Below are positions 36,040 to 44,099 of a DNA stretch of 64,000 bases, piece by piece. Origin of the DNA: Diaminobutyricibacter sp. McL0608 (GTDB taxonomy: Bacteria > Actinomycetota > Actinomycetes > Actinomycetales > Microbacteriaceae). The position numbers were made by a program, and so were the translations under genes. The notes beneath the pieces are model-generated. The model was not told the DNA's origin. It worked only from the letters and a program-made list of their open reading frames with translations, and made no database searches. How positions within the stretch are numbered: the stretch's first letter is position 1; every line of letters begins with the position of its first letter. The stretch spans positions 558,001-622,000 of the forward strand of contig NZ_CP154826.1 in assembly GCF_039613825.1 (NCBI RefSeq), read 5' to 3'.

Positions 36040-36126
36040 TTGACTGACTTCACCTCCATCCGCGACCGGCTTGCGCTGCAGGCGATCGAGCTGCCGAGCT
36101 GGGCGTTCGGCAACTCGGGTACCTGA
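36040..36126 (+). pseudogene. rhaI: L-rhamnose isomerase, 28-codon 5' scar
   Basis: A TTG-initiated frame reads LTDFTSIRDRLALQAIELPS then WAFGNSGT and stops. The stretch AIELPSWAFGNSGT is the conserved start of RhaI-type L-rhamnose isomerases, which continue with R-F-K-V-F. After GT the reading frame runs into unrelated sequence leading to the LacI gene, so almost the whole gene has been deleted. Confidence 0.65.
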
Positions 36127-36145
36127 CGAATACGGAGTCGTAGCA

Positions 36146-37174
36146 ATGGCTGCCAGCGGAAGGGTCCCCGGAATCGTGGATGTTGCGCGACTCGCCGAAG
36201 TGTCGGTCGGCACCGTGTCCAACGTCTTGAATAACCCGGCAAAGGTCTCACCGCAAACCTTTCAGCGGGTGACCGTGGCAATCGACAAACTGGGCTTCGT
36301 CCGTAATGCCAACGCGCGCAACCTGGCCCAAGGCTCGTCCAGCGCCATCGGGCTGTCGCTCATCGACATCAGTAACACCCTGTTCGTCGACATCGCGCGT
36401 GGCGCCCAGAAGGCAGCTTCAGAGGCGAACATGAACTTGCTCCTCGCTAACGCCGACAACCATTTCGAACTTCAGAACAAGAACCTCGAGTTCTTCGAAG
36501 GTGCCCGAGTCGACGGCATCCTGCTCACGCCGATGCAAGACTCGCGAGCGAGCATCGAACGCGTCCGCCGACATGGGCGTCCGGTGGTCGTCATGAACTA
36601 CACCTCCGATGAGAAGGACATCTGCACAGTCCTCGTCGACAATGAGCAGGTCGGGTATCTCGCCGCGCGACACCAGATCGAGACGGGACGCACGCGGATC
36701 GCCTTCGTGGGAGGGCACGACGACTTGCAGCCCGTGCATTTGCGGCGGCACGGTGTACGACGAGCCGTGGCAGAAGAACGTGGTGTCACCCTTGAAGAGA
36801 TCTCCACTACCGATCTCAACCGTGAGAGCGGGAACCGAATCGCGAAACACCTCGCAGCTCGTGCAGTTAGCAACCGACCAGACGCCGTGATCGCCGTTAC
36901 CGACCTGTTGGCAGCGGGCATGATCGATGAATTGTCGGGACAGCGGATCTCGGTTCCTTGGGACGTCGCAGTCATGGGTTGCGATGACAACGCGGCCGCG
37001 CTCGGAGGATCGATTCCGCTTAGCACGGTCGGACTACGCGGCTATGACATGGGATTGGAATCCACCAAGCTACTCATCGAGGAGATTCGCACCGGCAACT
37101 CCCACAGACACAGAACCGTCACGCTCCCGCCTGTTCTTATCGCTCGGGAAAGCACGCTCGGTCGAAAGCGCTGA
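36146..37174 (+). CDS. LacI-family regulator
   Basis: 342 residues. HTH: GIVDVARLAEVSVGTVSNVLNNPAKVS, hinge FVRNANARNLAQGSSSAIG, then a sugar-binding core (DGILLTPMQDS, DAVIAVTDLLAAGMID). The ATG at 36146 begins right before the HTH. It follows the rhamnose isomerase scar, so it may have been the regulator of a lost L-rhamnose locus; control of the beta-galactosidase operon is the alternative. Confidence 0.88.
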   Translation: MAASGRVPGIVDVARLAEVSVGTVSNVLNNPAKVSPQTFQRVTVAIDKLGFVRNANARNLAQGSSSAIGLSLIDISNTLFVDIARGAQKAASEANMNLLLANADNHFELQNKNLEFFEGARVDGILLTPMQDSRASIERVRRHGRPVVVMNYTSDEKDICTVLVDNEQVGYLAARHQIETGRTRIAFVGGHDDLQPVHLRRHGVRRAVAEERGVTLEEISTTDLNRESGNRIAKHLAARAVSNRPDAVIAVTDLLAAGMIDELSGQRISVPWDVAVMGCDDNAAALGGSIPLSTVGLRGYDMGLESTKLLIEEIRTGNSHRHRTVTLPPVLIARESTLGRKR

Positions 37175-37504
37175 TTATTTGCAGATCGTCACGGTTGAGT
37201 CGAAATCTGCCATGCGCCCGGCCAGAGGCAGTCGACCGAAGCGAGTCCGTCAGCGCGCCGAATGCAAGTGGTGCGGACTCGGACCACATGTCTCGTCATA
37301 TGCGCGCACATTTGCGCACAACCGAGCGAGATCCAAGGAGATCGAGAAGGCTCCTGCTGACCCGGAGATCGGCGCAACTACGCGGATCTCCCTAGACTTC
37401 CGCATGATGCCCGGGGCACGGATAAAGTTCGAATCCCACGCCCTCCGCAAATGTATGACACCTGATCAACAGCGATTTTGAGTCGCGCACAATCGAGTTG
37501 CGCT
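37175..37504. other. Non-coding stretch with one copy of a flanking repeat
   Basis: No gene is supported. It holds direct repeat copy A (37304-37409) and, at 37427-37449, GTTCGAATCCCACGCCCTCC, which looks like the 3' end of a serine tRNA but has no matching 5' half. Confidence 0.5.
37304..37409 (+). repeat. Imperfect direct repeat, copy A
   Basis: From GCGCACATTTGCGCACAA to CGCATGATG this matches 42518-42625 at about three-quarters of positions by eye, in the same orientation. The two copies bracket about 5.1 kb that contains the IS481 element and the large secreted glycosidase. Confidence 0.6.
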
Positions 37505-37692
37505 CCCAGCGGCGGGACTTGTAAGCGGAGCCGTTGTCAGAGAGCACTCGTTCAGCCCGGACACCACGATCGGCGAACCACGACACTGCCCGGCGCAAGA
37601 CGCGGATGGCGGTGACGGCGGTCTCGGCATAGGCGACGGGGAGTGGTCCACGATCAGGGTGCGAACGAACGCATGCCCGATCAAGGGCTAGT
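37505..37692 (-). pseudogene. Fragment of an older IS481-family transposase
   Basis: The minus strand reads LIGHAFVRTLIVDHS in one frame and then RRAVSWFADRGVRAERVLSD, NGSAYKS in another. These match LVGTAFVHTVIDDNS and RRAVSWFAARGVTVERVLSD, NGSAYKS of the intact neighbour, so this is a diverged, frameshifted second copy. It stops abruptly after the NGSAYKS block and abuts the left end of the intact element. Confidence 0.8.
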
Positions 37693-38680
37693 TGTACTGC
37701 CCAGGCAGGTTGGTTAACCGGGTGATCGGTGGGACCTTGCCGATGGCGGTGTGGGGCCTGTGGTGATTGTAGTTGTGCAGCCAGGCTGGGAGGGCTGCCC
37801 TGCGGGCTGATTCCGAGTGGTAGTGGCGGCTGAACGCCCAGCCGTCGGCGAGGGTGCGGTGGAAGCGCTCGATTTTCCCGTTCGTCTGCGGGCGGTAGGG
37901 TCGGGTTTTCTTGACCTTGATGCCGAGGTCGGCGCAGGCGTCTCGCCAGGCGTGCGACTTGTAGGCGGACCCGTTGTCGGAGAGCACCCGTTCGACGGTG
38001 ACGCCGCGGGCCGCGAACCAGGACACGGCCCGACGGAGGACGCCGATCGCCGTGGCTGCGGTCTCGTCGTCGTGGATCTCGGCATAGGCGACCCGGGAGT
38101 TGTCGTCGATGACGGTGTGCACGAACGCGGTCCCGACCAAGGGTTGGAACCGTTTGTTGCGCGGCTTCCCTGGGGTGGCGGCCCGGTTGCGGTCACCTTG
38201 CTGCCGGCCGACGAACCGCCAGCCGCCGCCGTCCGGGATGTTTCCGAGCTTCTTCACGTCGACGTGGATCAGCGCACCCGGCTTCTCGTGCTCGTAACGA
38301 CGGACCGGCTCGCCGGTTCTGACATCGACATGGTGCAACCGGTTGAGCCGACACCGGGTGAGCACCGCGTGAACCGTTGAGGCGGGCATCCCGAGCTGCG
38401 CGCCGATGCCAACCGGGCCGAGCCGTTGCTTCCACCGCAAATGCACGATCTTCCGCACCATCGGTTGCGGTGTCCGGTTCGGGGACCGGTGCGGGCGCGA
38501 GGACCGATCGGCCATCCCGTCGCGGCCCATCGCCGCATACCGGTTAGCCCACCGTTTCGCGGTCGGCCACGACACATGGAAAAACGTGGCTGCGTGCGCG
38601 ACCGGCCACCCTTCCTCAACGATCAGACGCGCGATCCGGGCGCGTTGGACTGGGGTGAGGGCTGCATTAGCGTGGGACAC
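37688..38680 (-). CDS. IS481-family transposase
   Basis: 330 residues. N-terminal HTH (LTPVQRARIARLIVEEGWPV, then SWPTAKRWANRY) and an rve-type DDE core: ALIHVDVKKLG, VLSDNGSAYKS, and PYRPQTNGKIERFHRT with the catalytic Glu. Intact with no frameshift. The stop lies in the left terminal inverted repeat, a common IS481 layout. Confidence 0.93.
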   Translation of the reverse strand: MSHANAALTPVQRARIARLIVEEGWPVAHAATFFHVSWPTAKRWANRYAAMGRDGMADRSSRPHRSPNRTPQPMVRKIVHLRWKQRLGPVGIGAQLGMPASTVHAVLTRCRLNRLHHVDVRTGEPVRRYEHEKPGALIHVDVKKLGNIPDGGGWRFVGRQQGDRNRAATPGKPRNKRFQPLVGTAFVHTVIDDNSRVAYAEIHDDETAATAIGVLRRAVSWFAARGVTVERVLSDNGSAYKSHAWRDACADLGIKVKKTRPYRPQTNGKIERFHRTLADGWAFSRHYHSESARRAALPAWLHNYNHHRPHTAIGKVPPITRLTNLPGQYN

Positions 38681-38801
38681 GAGGGCCTCCCGGTTCGAAG
38701 TGGTTGTCTAAGCAGCTCCACTCTCACCCGGAGGCCCTCGTCACATCCGGAAACGACTACAGCGAGTCGTCACACATCAACCAACGTCCCCGGGCAGTAC
38801 A
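37693..38801 (-). mobile_element. IS481-family insertion sequence, 1109 bp, complete
   Basis: Terminal inverted repeats begin TGTACTGCCC at both ends: 37693-37715, and on the minus strand 38801-38779, matching at 20 of 23 positions. A 6-bp direct duplication GCTAGT is present at 37687-37692 and 38802-38807. It carries one intact transposase and interrupts an older IS481 copy. Confidence 0.9.
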
Positions 38802-38807
38802 GCTAGT

Positions 38808-39115
38808 GGCGCTTTCCCTGAGCACTACAGCTAGCAGCGGACGCCCTCCGAGGAGGGCGCAGCCGCAATTTTGAAATCCTTTTCGGTGGGCGAGTTCGGC
38901 CTGTTCATTGGATTTGGAGGATGTAACGAAACGGTAACGAAACTTCCCTTCGCGATTGACCCCCAAGCGGGGCGGCAATAGCTTGAAGTCGGGGATGATG
39001 TGACCGTTCACAATTGGCGTGAACGTAGAACCATCGCTCGGGGATGCGCCTCCAGTGAGGCGCGCTGTCAGCATCAGAAACCGTGCAATGTGGCTCTGGA
39101 AGAAGTAATTCGACA
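38808..39115. other. 308-bp stretch upstream of the large secreted glycosidase
   Basis: No gene. The first 30 bases (minus strand CAGGGAAAGCGCC) weakly resemble the transposase region expected upstream of the old IS481 fragment, so this may be its other half. A region of lower GC (38930-39110) should contain the promoter of the secreted glycosidase, but I see no convincing -35/-10 pair. Confidence 0.4.
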
Positions 39116-42100
39116 ATGAAACTGACGAAATCTGGCCTGCGTGTGCCGGCCATCGCTGCGGCCTTTGTGGTCGCTCTCTCGCTGGTCGGGGTTCAAGCAC
39201 CGGCCAGCGCGGCCCCGCCGGACAAGCACTCACCGACGCCGGTGACCTACCAGCCGCTCCCGACCCTGCCGGTCAACCGGTGCAACGATCCGTCGCTGCC
39301 CAAGGACGGCGGAACCAACGCACCCTTGCCATCCGATCCCTTCGGCTACGGCTACGCCAACGAGACCGTGGTCGGATGGGAGGGCAACTACTACGCGCCC
39401 CTCGCCTACCTCTCCGGTTCCTACTACGCGCGCGGCGTGCCCGAACACTACACGGCGGGCTCCACCACCTTTTGCGGCGCGATGTACTCGTTCGGGGTCT
39501 ACAACTTCGGGCTCGCAGCGGGCCAGAAACCCGCGCCGGGAAGCGTCACTTGGACAGAGGGCGAAGGATACCTTCCCGCCATGACCACCGCCTTCAGCCG
39601 TGGCGGCGCCGACATCTCGATCACCAACTTCGCGGACCAGCAATCGATCGGGAAGTCGCCCGTCGAGCTCGTCTACACGCGGGTCACGGTACATAACCCT
39701 GGCAAGACGCCGATCGTCGTGCCGCCCGGGGCGACAGGTGCGAACCTGGTGACCCTCGCGTCCGCGCCCGACTCGGTGGCGCCGGGACGCACAGTCACCC
39801 ACGACTACGTCGCAGCCGTGGACACCTTCAGCGCGACGACCGCGCTGCCCGCGGCCGCGCAGCTCGCGCACGTGCAGTCGTACCGATCCGCATATCGCCA
39901 CATGGTCGACTTCTGGAATGGCCGGTTGAAGTCCGCCCCGGTGCTGTCGCTTCCGGATGTGACCCTGCCGAACACCGGGCTCAGCAAGCCGGGCACCGCG
40001 ATCGAGAACGCCTACAAGGCGGCGTACATCTACACTCGTGAGGTCGAGGTCGGGAAGGCGCAGTTCTCGGGCGCGAACAACTACGACTCGCTACTGAACC
40101 ACGATGTGCCGAGCATCCTGGATAACCGGTTCGCGGTGGGGGACTTCGCCGATGCGCAGAATTTGCTGCTCACCGCCCGGGTCTCGGAGGATCCGAAATT
40201 CGATGAGCAGGGCGCCAACTGGTACTGGGATGGACCATGGAAGACGCCGGTGACCTGGGCAGACTATCTGCAGGGCACGAATGATGTGTCCTTCGTGAAG
40301 GAGTACTTCCACGACGACGCAACGGCGCCGAGCCAGTGGGGGCCGAGCCTCTACACGATGATGCACACGGACTATCTGCAACAGCTCAACGCCACCACGG
40401 GCTACCTGAAGCGCTCGAACGACAACGACTCGGGCGGCACCTGGCTGTTCGACGACGAGTCGGCGCTCGCAGGCCTCTCCGCCTACCGCTTCATCGCCGA
40501 CCGGATCGGCGAGGCGGCTGAGGCGAACTGGGCGGCCAGCGCGTACACGAGTCTGCTCGCGGCGACAAACGCCGGCTTGCGTGCCAACGAGGAGGCGAAC
40601 GGCTTCAATTACCTGCCCTGCGAGGTCAACGTGCCGAGCACGGCGGATCGCTGCAACACGAAGAACGATGCCAACTGGGCCGGCTCCAATCTATGGAGCC
40701 AGAACGTCTGGAACGTCTTCCTGCAGGGAGGCGAGCTGAACGGGGCCCTTGGCGATCCGACGCAGACCGACAACCTTTATACGATGGGGTTCAGTCGGCT
40801 GAGCGGAACGACCGTGCCGTACCCGTCGTTCGGCGCATACTCCGGCTATTCGGTCGCTCTGAACACGGGCTACGCGGCCGGCGGACTCTACGGCAACCAG
40901 TACCGCGACCTCGCCTTCACGAGCTACGCCTGGCAGATCGCCAATACCACGGGCGGTCCGAACGCGTGGTGGGAGGCGAATGGATCGGCGCCTGACCCCA
41001 AGAACCCGTGGGCGGGCAGCCACGCCGCACCGCAGTTCGGTGCTGTGCCGTACGCCTGGCCGATGGCGAGCCAGACACAGACAATCCAGCAGGCCATTGC
41101 CGCAGAGGGTCGAGTGACCAGCACGACCGGCGGCAACGCCAGCTACCACACGGCGCTTTACGTGGGCCGCGGGGTGCCAGACACCTGGCTCGCATCGGGA
41201 CAGCACGTCGCGATCGGCAACCTCACGTCCTCGTACAACGTCAGCAACGGAATCCGCCGCACTTACGGCGTCGACATCTCCACCCGCTCGTCGGGCGGCG
41301 GACGACAGGTCGCGGTGAGTATTTCCGGTGCCGCCCCGAGCAATGATGTCCGCGTACAACTGCCGAGCTTCACGAGCGCCGGCGTACGCGAGGTGTCGGG
41401 TGGTTCGTGGAACGCCTCGACCGGTACCGTGACGATCACTCCAGGGCACCGGAGCGTCGTCGTTCAGCTGGGCGCGTCGTCCAAGCCGACCGTCTCCGTG
41501 ACGGCTGACAGCACGGTGAGCGGGACGCACGCCCAGCCGACGCTGCAGGCCGGGGTTCCGACGACCGTCTCGGCGACCGTCAAGAACCCGGGCTCGACCA
41601 CGGTCAACGAGTCGGCGACGCTCGAACTGCCGACGGGATGGACCTCGACGAGTTCGGCGGCCAAGCCCACCGTGCGGTTGGCCCCGGAGGCGTCGACGAC
41701 CCTCACGTGGACCGTGACGCCGCCTGAAACCCTGATCGGCGCGGCTCAATTGCAGGTCGATGTCGCCTACTCAGGTCCGTGGAGTTCGGCGGGGACTGTG
41801 AGCGCGGCGGTCGCGGTCACGGTGCAGCGTCCGTTGCCGGTTCTTGACGGAACGACTGACGTTGCCCTCGGAGCGACGCCGAGCGCGTCGTACACCTCGC
41901 CATGGGAGAACGTCACCGCGATCAACGACGGGATCTACCCGCCGAGCTCCAACGACTCGCAGAACCTGCGCTGGGGTGACTGGCCCCAGGGGGGTGCGCA
42001 GTGGGTCGAGCTCGACTGGAATGCGCCGATGACGACGAACGGGTCGGCGCTGTACTTCCTCGATGACGGCGGCGGCGTGAGGCTGCCCGCCTCCTGGACG

Positions 42101-42286
42101 GTGCAGTACTGGGACGGCACGGCCTTCGTCGATGTGCCGAACGCCGCTGTCTCGCCGATCGCAGACAACACCTTCAACCAGGTGACCTACGATCCGGTGA
42201 CCACGACCAAACTGCGCATCGCCCTGCAGAGTGGGACCGGGTCGGTCGGAGTTCTCGAGTGGGTGGCCGATGGCCCAACGAAGTAA
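39116..42286 (+). CDS. Large secreted glycosidase-like protein with NEW3 and F5/8C-type (CBM32-like) domains
   Basis: 1056 residues. A Sec signal peptide ends near ASAAPPDKHS. Residues about 40-700 form a catalytic region with an (alpha/alpha)6-barrel look (YKAAYIYTREVEVG, NWYWDGPWKTPVTWADYLQG, GGTWLFDDESALAGLSAYR), similar in style to six-hairpin glycosidases, but I cannot name the GH family. About 790-880 is an Ig-like NEW3 domain (LQAGVPTTVSATVKNPGSTT). The last 140 residues (VALGATPSASYTSPWENVTA) are a discoidin/F5/8C-type carbohydrate-binding domain. GGAAGAAG lies upstream of the ATG. It acts outside the cell on a polysaccharide. It lies alone between the IS element and repeat copy B. 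Confidence 0.75.
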   Translation: MKLTKSGLRVPAIAAAFVVALSLVGVQAPASAAPPDKHSPTPVTYQPLPTLPVNRCNDPSLPKDGGTNAPLPSDPFGYGYANETVVGWEGNYYAPLAYLSGSYYARGVPEHYTAGSTTFCGAMYSFGVYNFGLAAGQKPAPGSVTWTEGEGYLPAMTTAFSRGGADISITNFADQQSIGKSPVELVYTRVTVHNPGKTPIVVPPGATGANLVTLASAPDSVAPGRTVTHDYVAAVDTFSATTALPAAAQLAHVQSYRSAYRHMVDFWNGRLKSAPVLSLPDVTLPNTGLSKPGTAIENAYKAAYIYTREVEVGKAQFSGANNYDSLLNHDVPSILDNRFAVGDFADAQNLLLTARVSEDPKFDEQGANWYWDGPWKTPVTWADYLQGTNDVSFVKEYFHDDATAPSQWGPSLYTMMHTDYLQQLNATTGYLKRSNDNDSGGTWLFDDESALAGLSAYRFIADRIGEAAEANWAASAYTSLLAATNAGLRANEEANGFNYLPCEVNVPSTADRCNTKNDANWAGSNLWSQNVWNVFLQGGELNGALGDPTQTDNLYTMGFSRLSGTTVPYPSFGAYSGYSVALNTGYAAGGLYGNQYRDLAFTSYAWQIANTTGGPNAWWEANGSAPDPKNPWAGSHAAPQFGAVPYAWPMASQTQTIQQAIAAEGRVTSTTGGNASYHTALYVGRGVPDTWLASGQHVAIGNLTSSYNVSNGIRRTYGVDISTRSSGGGRQVAVSISGAAPSNDVRVQLPSFTSAGVREVSGGSWNASTGTVTITPGHRSVVVQLGASSKPTVSVTADSTVSGTHAQPTLQAGVPTTVSATVKNPGSTTVNESATLELPTGWTSTSSAAKPTVRLAPEASTTLTWTVTPPETLIGAAQLQVDVAYSGPWSSAGTVSAAVAVTVQRPLPVLDGTTDVALGATPSASYTSPWENVTAINDGIYPPSSNDSQNLRWGDWPQGGAQWVELDWNAPMTTNGSALYFLDDGGGVRLPASWTVQYWDGTAFVDVPNAAVSPIADNTFNQVTYDPVTTTKLRIALQSGTGSVGVLEWVADGPTK

Positions 42287-42751
42287 TGTGGCCGCGCGCG
42301 TAGGCGCGTGACCGTCATCGATCCATGGGGCGGGTGCTCGGGGTGTAATCCTGGCAGCCCGCCCCTTGTCGGAGCCGTGGACGCCCGGGCCCTCGTGACC
42401 CTTGATCGCGTCGAAGCAGGCAACACCCTACGAACGCCTCAAACAGAAAACCCAGGACCCGCTGTCATAGGCCTCCGTCAGTTGCACAGTGTGCCCGCGA
42501 GGACTCCCTCCATACTTGCGCACATTTTGCGCACAAACGAGCGAGAAACGAGGAGATCGAGCAGGCTCCCAATTAGTCGGAGATCGTTGCAGTTCCGCGG
42601 ATCTTGGTCCACCTCTCGCATGATGAATGGCCACCGGACCTCGGCGGTCGCCGAGGATTGACCCGAGACCTCAGCGGGAGGGTCGATCCGCCGAAACGGC
42701 GCGTCGAGTGGGATGTTTCTATGCTCGGTCGCCGCTTTGCCGACGAGACGG
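42287..42751. other. 465-bp intergenic stretch carrying repeat copy B
   Basis: No gene is supported. A short GC-rich hairpin (CCGCGCGCGTAGGCGCG) follows the secreted glycosidase stop and may help end transcription. Repeat copy B is at 42518-42625. Confidence 0.45.
42518..42625 (+). repeat. Imperfect direct repeat, copy B
   Basis: Partner of 37304-37409. Shared blocks include GCGCACATT, TGCGCACAA, CGAGCGAGA, GGAGATCGAG, CGGAGATCG, GCGGATCT and CGCATGATG. Confidence 0.6.
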
Positions 42752-43708
42752 TCAGACTGTACCGTGCCGCTGCCCGGTGATCGCCTGTGCTGCGCGCCGT
42801 CGCTGGCTCACGCGCTGCACAATCAGGGTCACCACCCCGCCGAGTGTGATCGCGGCGAGGTTGATGGCCAACTGGATGAGCGCACCCACGGACTGCTCGG
42901 TGGCCCCGTAAGCGAGAGCAACGGCGGCGTTCGCGGCGGCCGGAATCGTCGTCACCGAGATCAGCACCCCGATGAGTGCGCCCGACTTCGCGGTTGACAG
43001 AGACAGTAAGCCGGCGATGCCAGCGAGGAAACCGACCACCCAGCTGAGCACGTTCGGTCTCCAGATGAAATCAGTCAGAGGCCGGGAGTGCAGCAGGTCG
43101 GCGGGTGACATCAGGTGGAGAGCGGTGAGCAGCAAGGTGAACAGGATGGTGATCGCGATCGCGACGGCGAACCCGACGGCGAGTGCGAGGACGGATTGAG
43201 CGATCATCCGACGTCGCCACCGCACGAGGCCCACTGAGAGCGCAGCAAGCGGGCCGAAGTCTGGGCCGACGACCATCGCGCCGACGATGAGGATGGGTTC
43301 GTCGAAGACCACACCGATCGCCGCGATCATGGTGGCGACGGACATGAACGTCAGGAAGGTGGGGGAGAGGCTGGTCTCTTCATGAGTGCGCTGCTCGATC
43401 TCTTGCCACACGACCGCGTCAGCGGCGTGCCCGGGGGCGGCGCGGCTTGCGCGCTTCGCCGCATCCGAGATCTCGATGCCGATGTCGTCGACTGAGATGG
43501 AGCCCTCGTGCTGCACCCCGAGTTGCTGAAGCTGGTCGAGCAGGATGCTCAACCCTTCGCGGGCGACATCGCAGAGCACCAGGTCGCCGACAGGTCGGGT
43601 GGCGGCCTTCGGGATGCGAACGATGTTGGTCGTCGCCACGTTGTCCTGGAGGGTCGTGAGCACCTGGTCGACGAGGTTGGCGGGGGCGATGATTCGCAGA
43701 TGCTGCAC
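42752..43708 (-). CDS. DUF389 membrane protein
   Basis: 318 residues from the GTG at 43708 (VQHLRIIAPANLVDQVLTTL), which is where DUF389 proteins begin. An ATG at 43858 would add 50 residues of low quality, so I reject it, though no strong ribosome site precedes the GTG. A cytoplasmic N-terminal domain is followed by about six helices containing LSPTFLTFMSVATMIAAIGV and ILIVGAMVVGPDFGPLAAL, the DUF389 core. The function of the family is unknown. It stands alone, convergent with the preceding gene. Confidence 0.8.
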   Translation of the reverse strand: MQHLRIIAPANLVDQVLTTLQDNVATTNIVRIPKAATRPVGDLVLCDVAREGLSILLDQLQQLGVQHEGSISVDDIGIEISDAAKRASRAAPGHAADAVVWQEIEQRTHEETSLSPTFLTFMSVATMIAAIGVVFDEPILIVGAMVVGPDFGPLAALSVGLVRWRRRMIAQSVLALAVGFAVAIAITILFTLLLTALHLMSPADLLHSRPLTDFIWRPNVLSWVVGFLAGIAGLLSLSTAKSGALIGVLISVTTIPAAANAAVALAYGATEQSVGALIQLAINLAAITLGGVVTLIVQRVSQRRRAAQAITGQRHGTV

Positions 43709-43941
43709 CTGGCCAGTGTCACCGCAATCGAGCCGCCCGTCTGGCGATCGGGGGCGTGTCGGTGAACGCGACCGGTCAGGGCAGCAGGGCTCAGCGGGCG
43801 CCGAAAGGTCTTGGGTCGAACGGGTGTGAGCTCGCGTCATGCATCGAACGCGCTCCAAGGGGCGCCATCTCGGGGTCCCTTTTTATGCGATCAGGTCGAC
43901 GAGTTCACCCCGCGCAAACCCAGCAGAGCGCCTGCGTGCAT

Positions 43942-44044
43942 TGGCATTGTCCAGGATGCGGTCCAGAGCGTGGCACTAGGCTCGGCGTCACTGAAGTCTG
44001 TTCTGGCGGAAGCCAACGACCAGGTCAACGCCCTCGTCAAGTAG
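43942..44044 (+). pseudogene. 3' scar of a sugar ABC substrate-binding protein
   Basis: The frame ending at 44044 reads CIGIVQDAVQSVALGSASLK then SVLAEANDQVNALVK and stops. This is the amphipathic C-terminal helix typical of SBP family 1 sugar-binding proteins (compare the 31.9-kb binding protein end: DAINRDVQSLVLGQMTVKDLLADVQSA). No binding-protein sequence precedes it and no permeases follow. It lies directly before the GH36 gene, so a deletion has removed most of a galactoside importer. Confidence 0.65.
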
Positions 44045-44099
44045 ACCGATCCTGGTGGCGTCGGCCCCCGTCGCCCCCACGCCCATCAGAAAGTCCCTC

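Noticed and set aside
36231-36260. CRISPR-like or tandem arrays
   Set aside because: I looked for evenly spaced short repeats across the window and saw none; the only tandem repeat is the 54-bp pair in the ATPase gene.
37190-37460. Possible complete tRNA around GTTCGAATCCCAC
   Set aside because: No acceptor 5' strand, D-arm or anticodon arm could be paired; at best a 3' fragment.
42308-42661. 117-codon plus-strand frame after the secreted glycosidase
   Set aside because: It runs through repeat copy B and has no ribosome site or family match.
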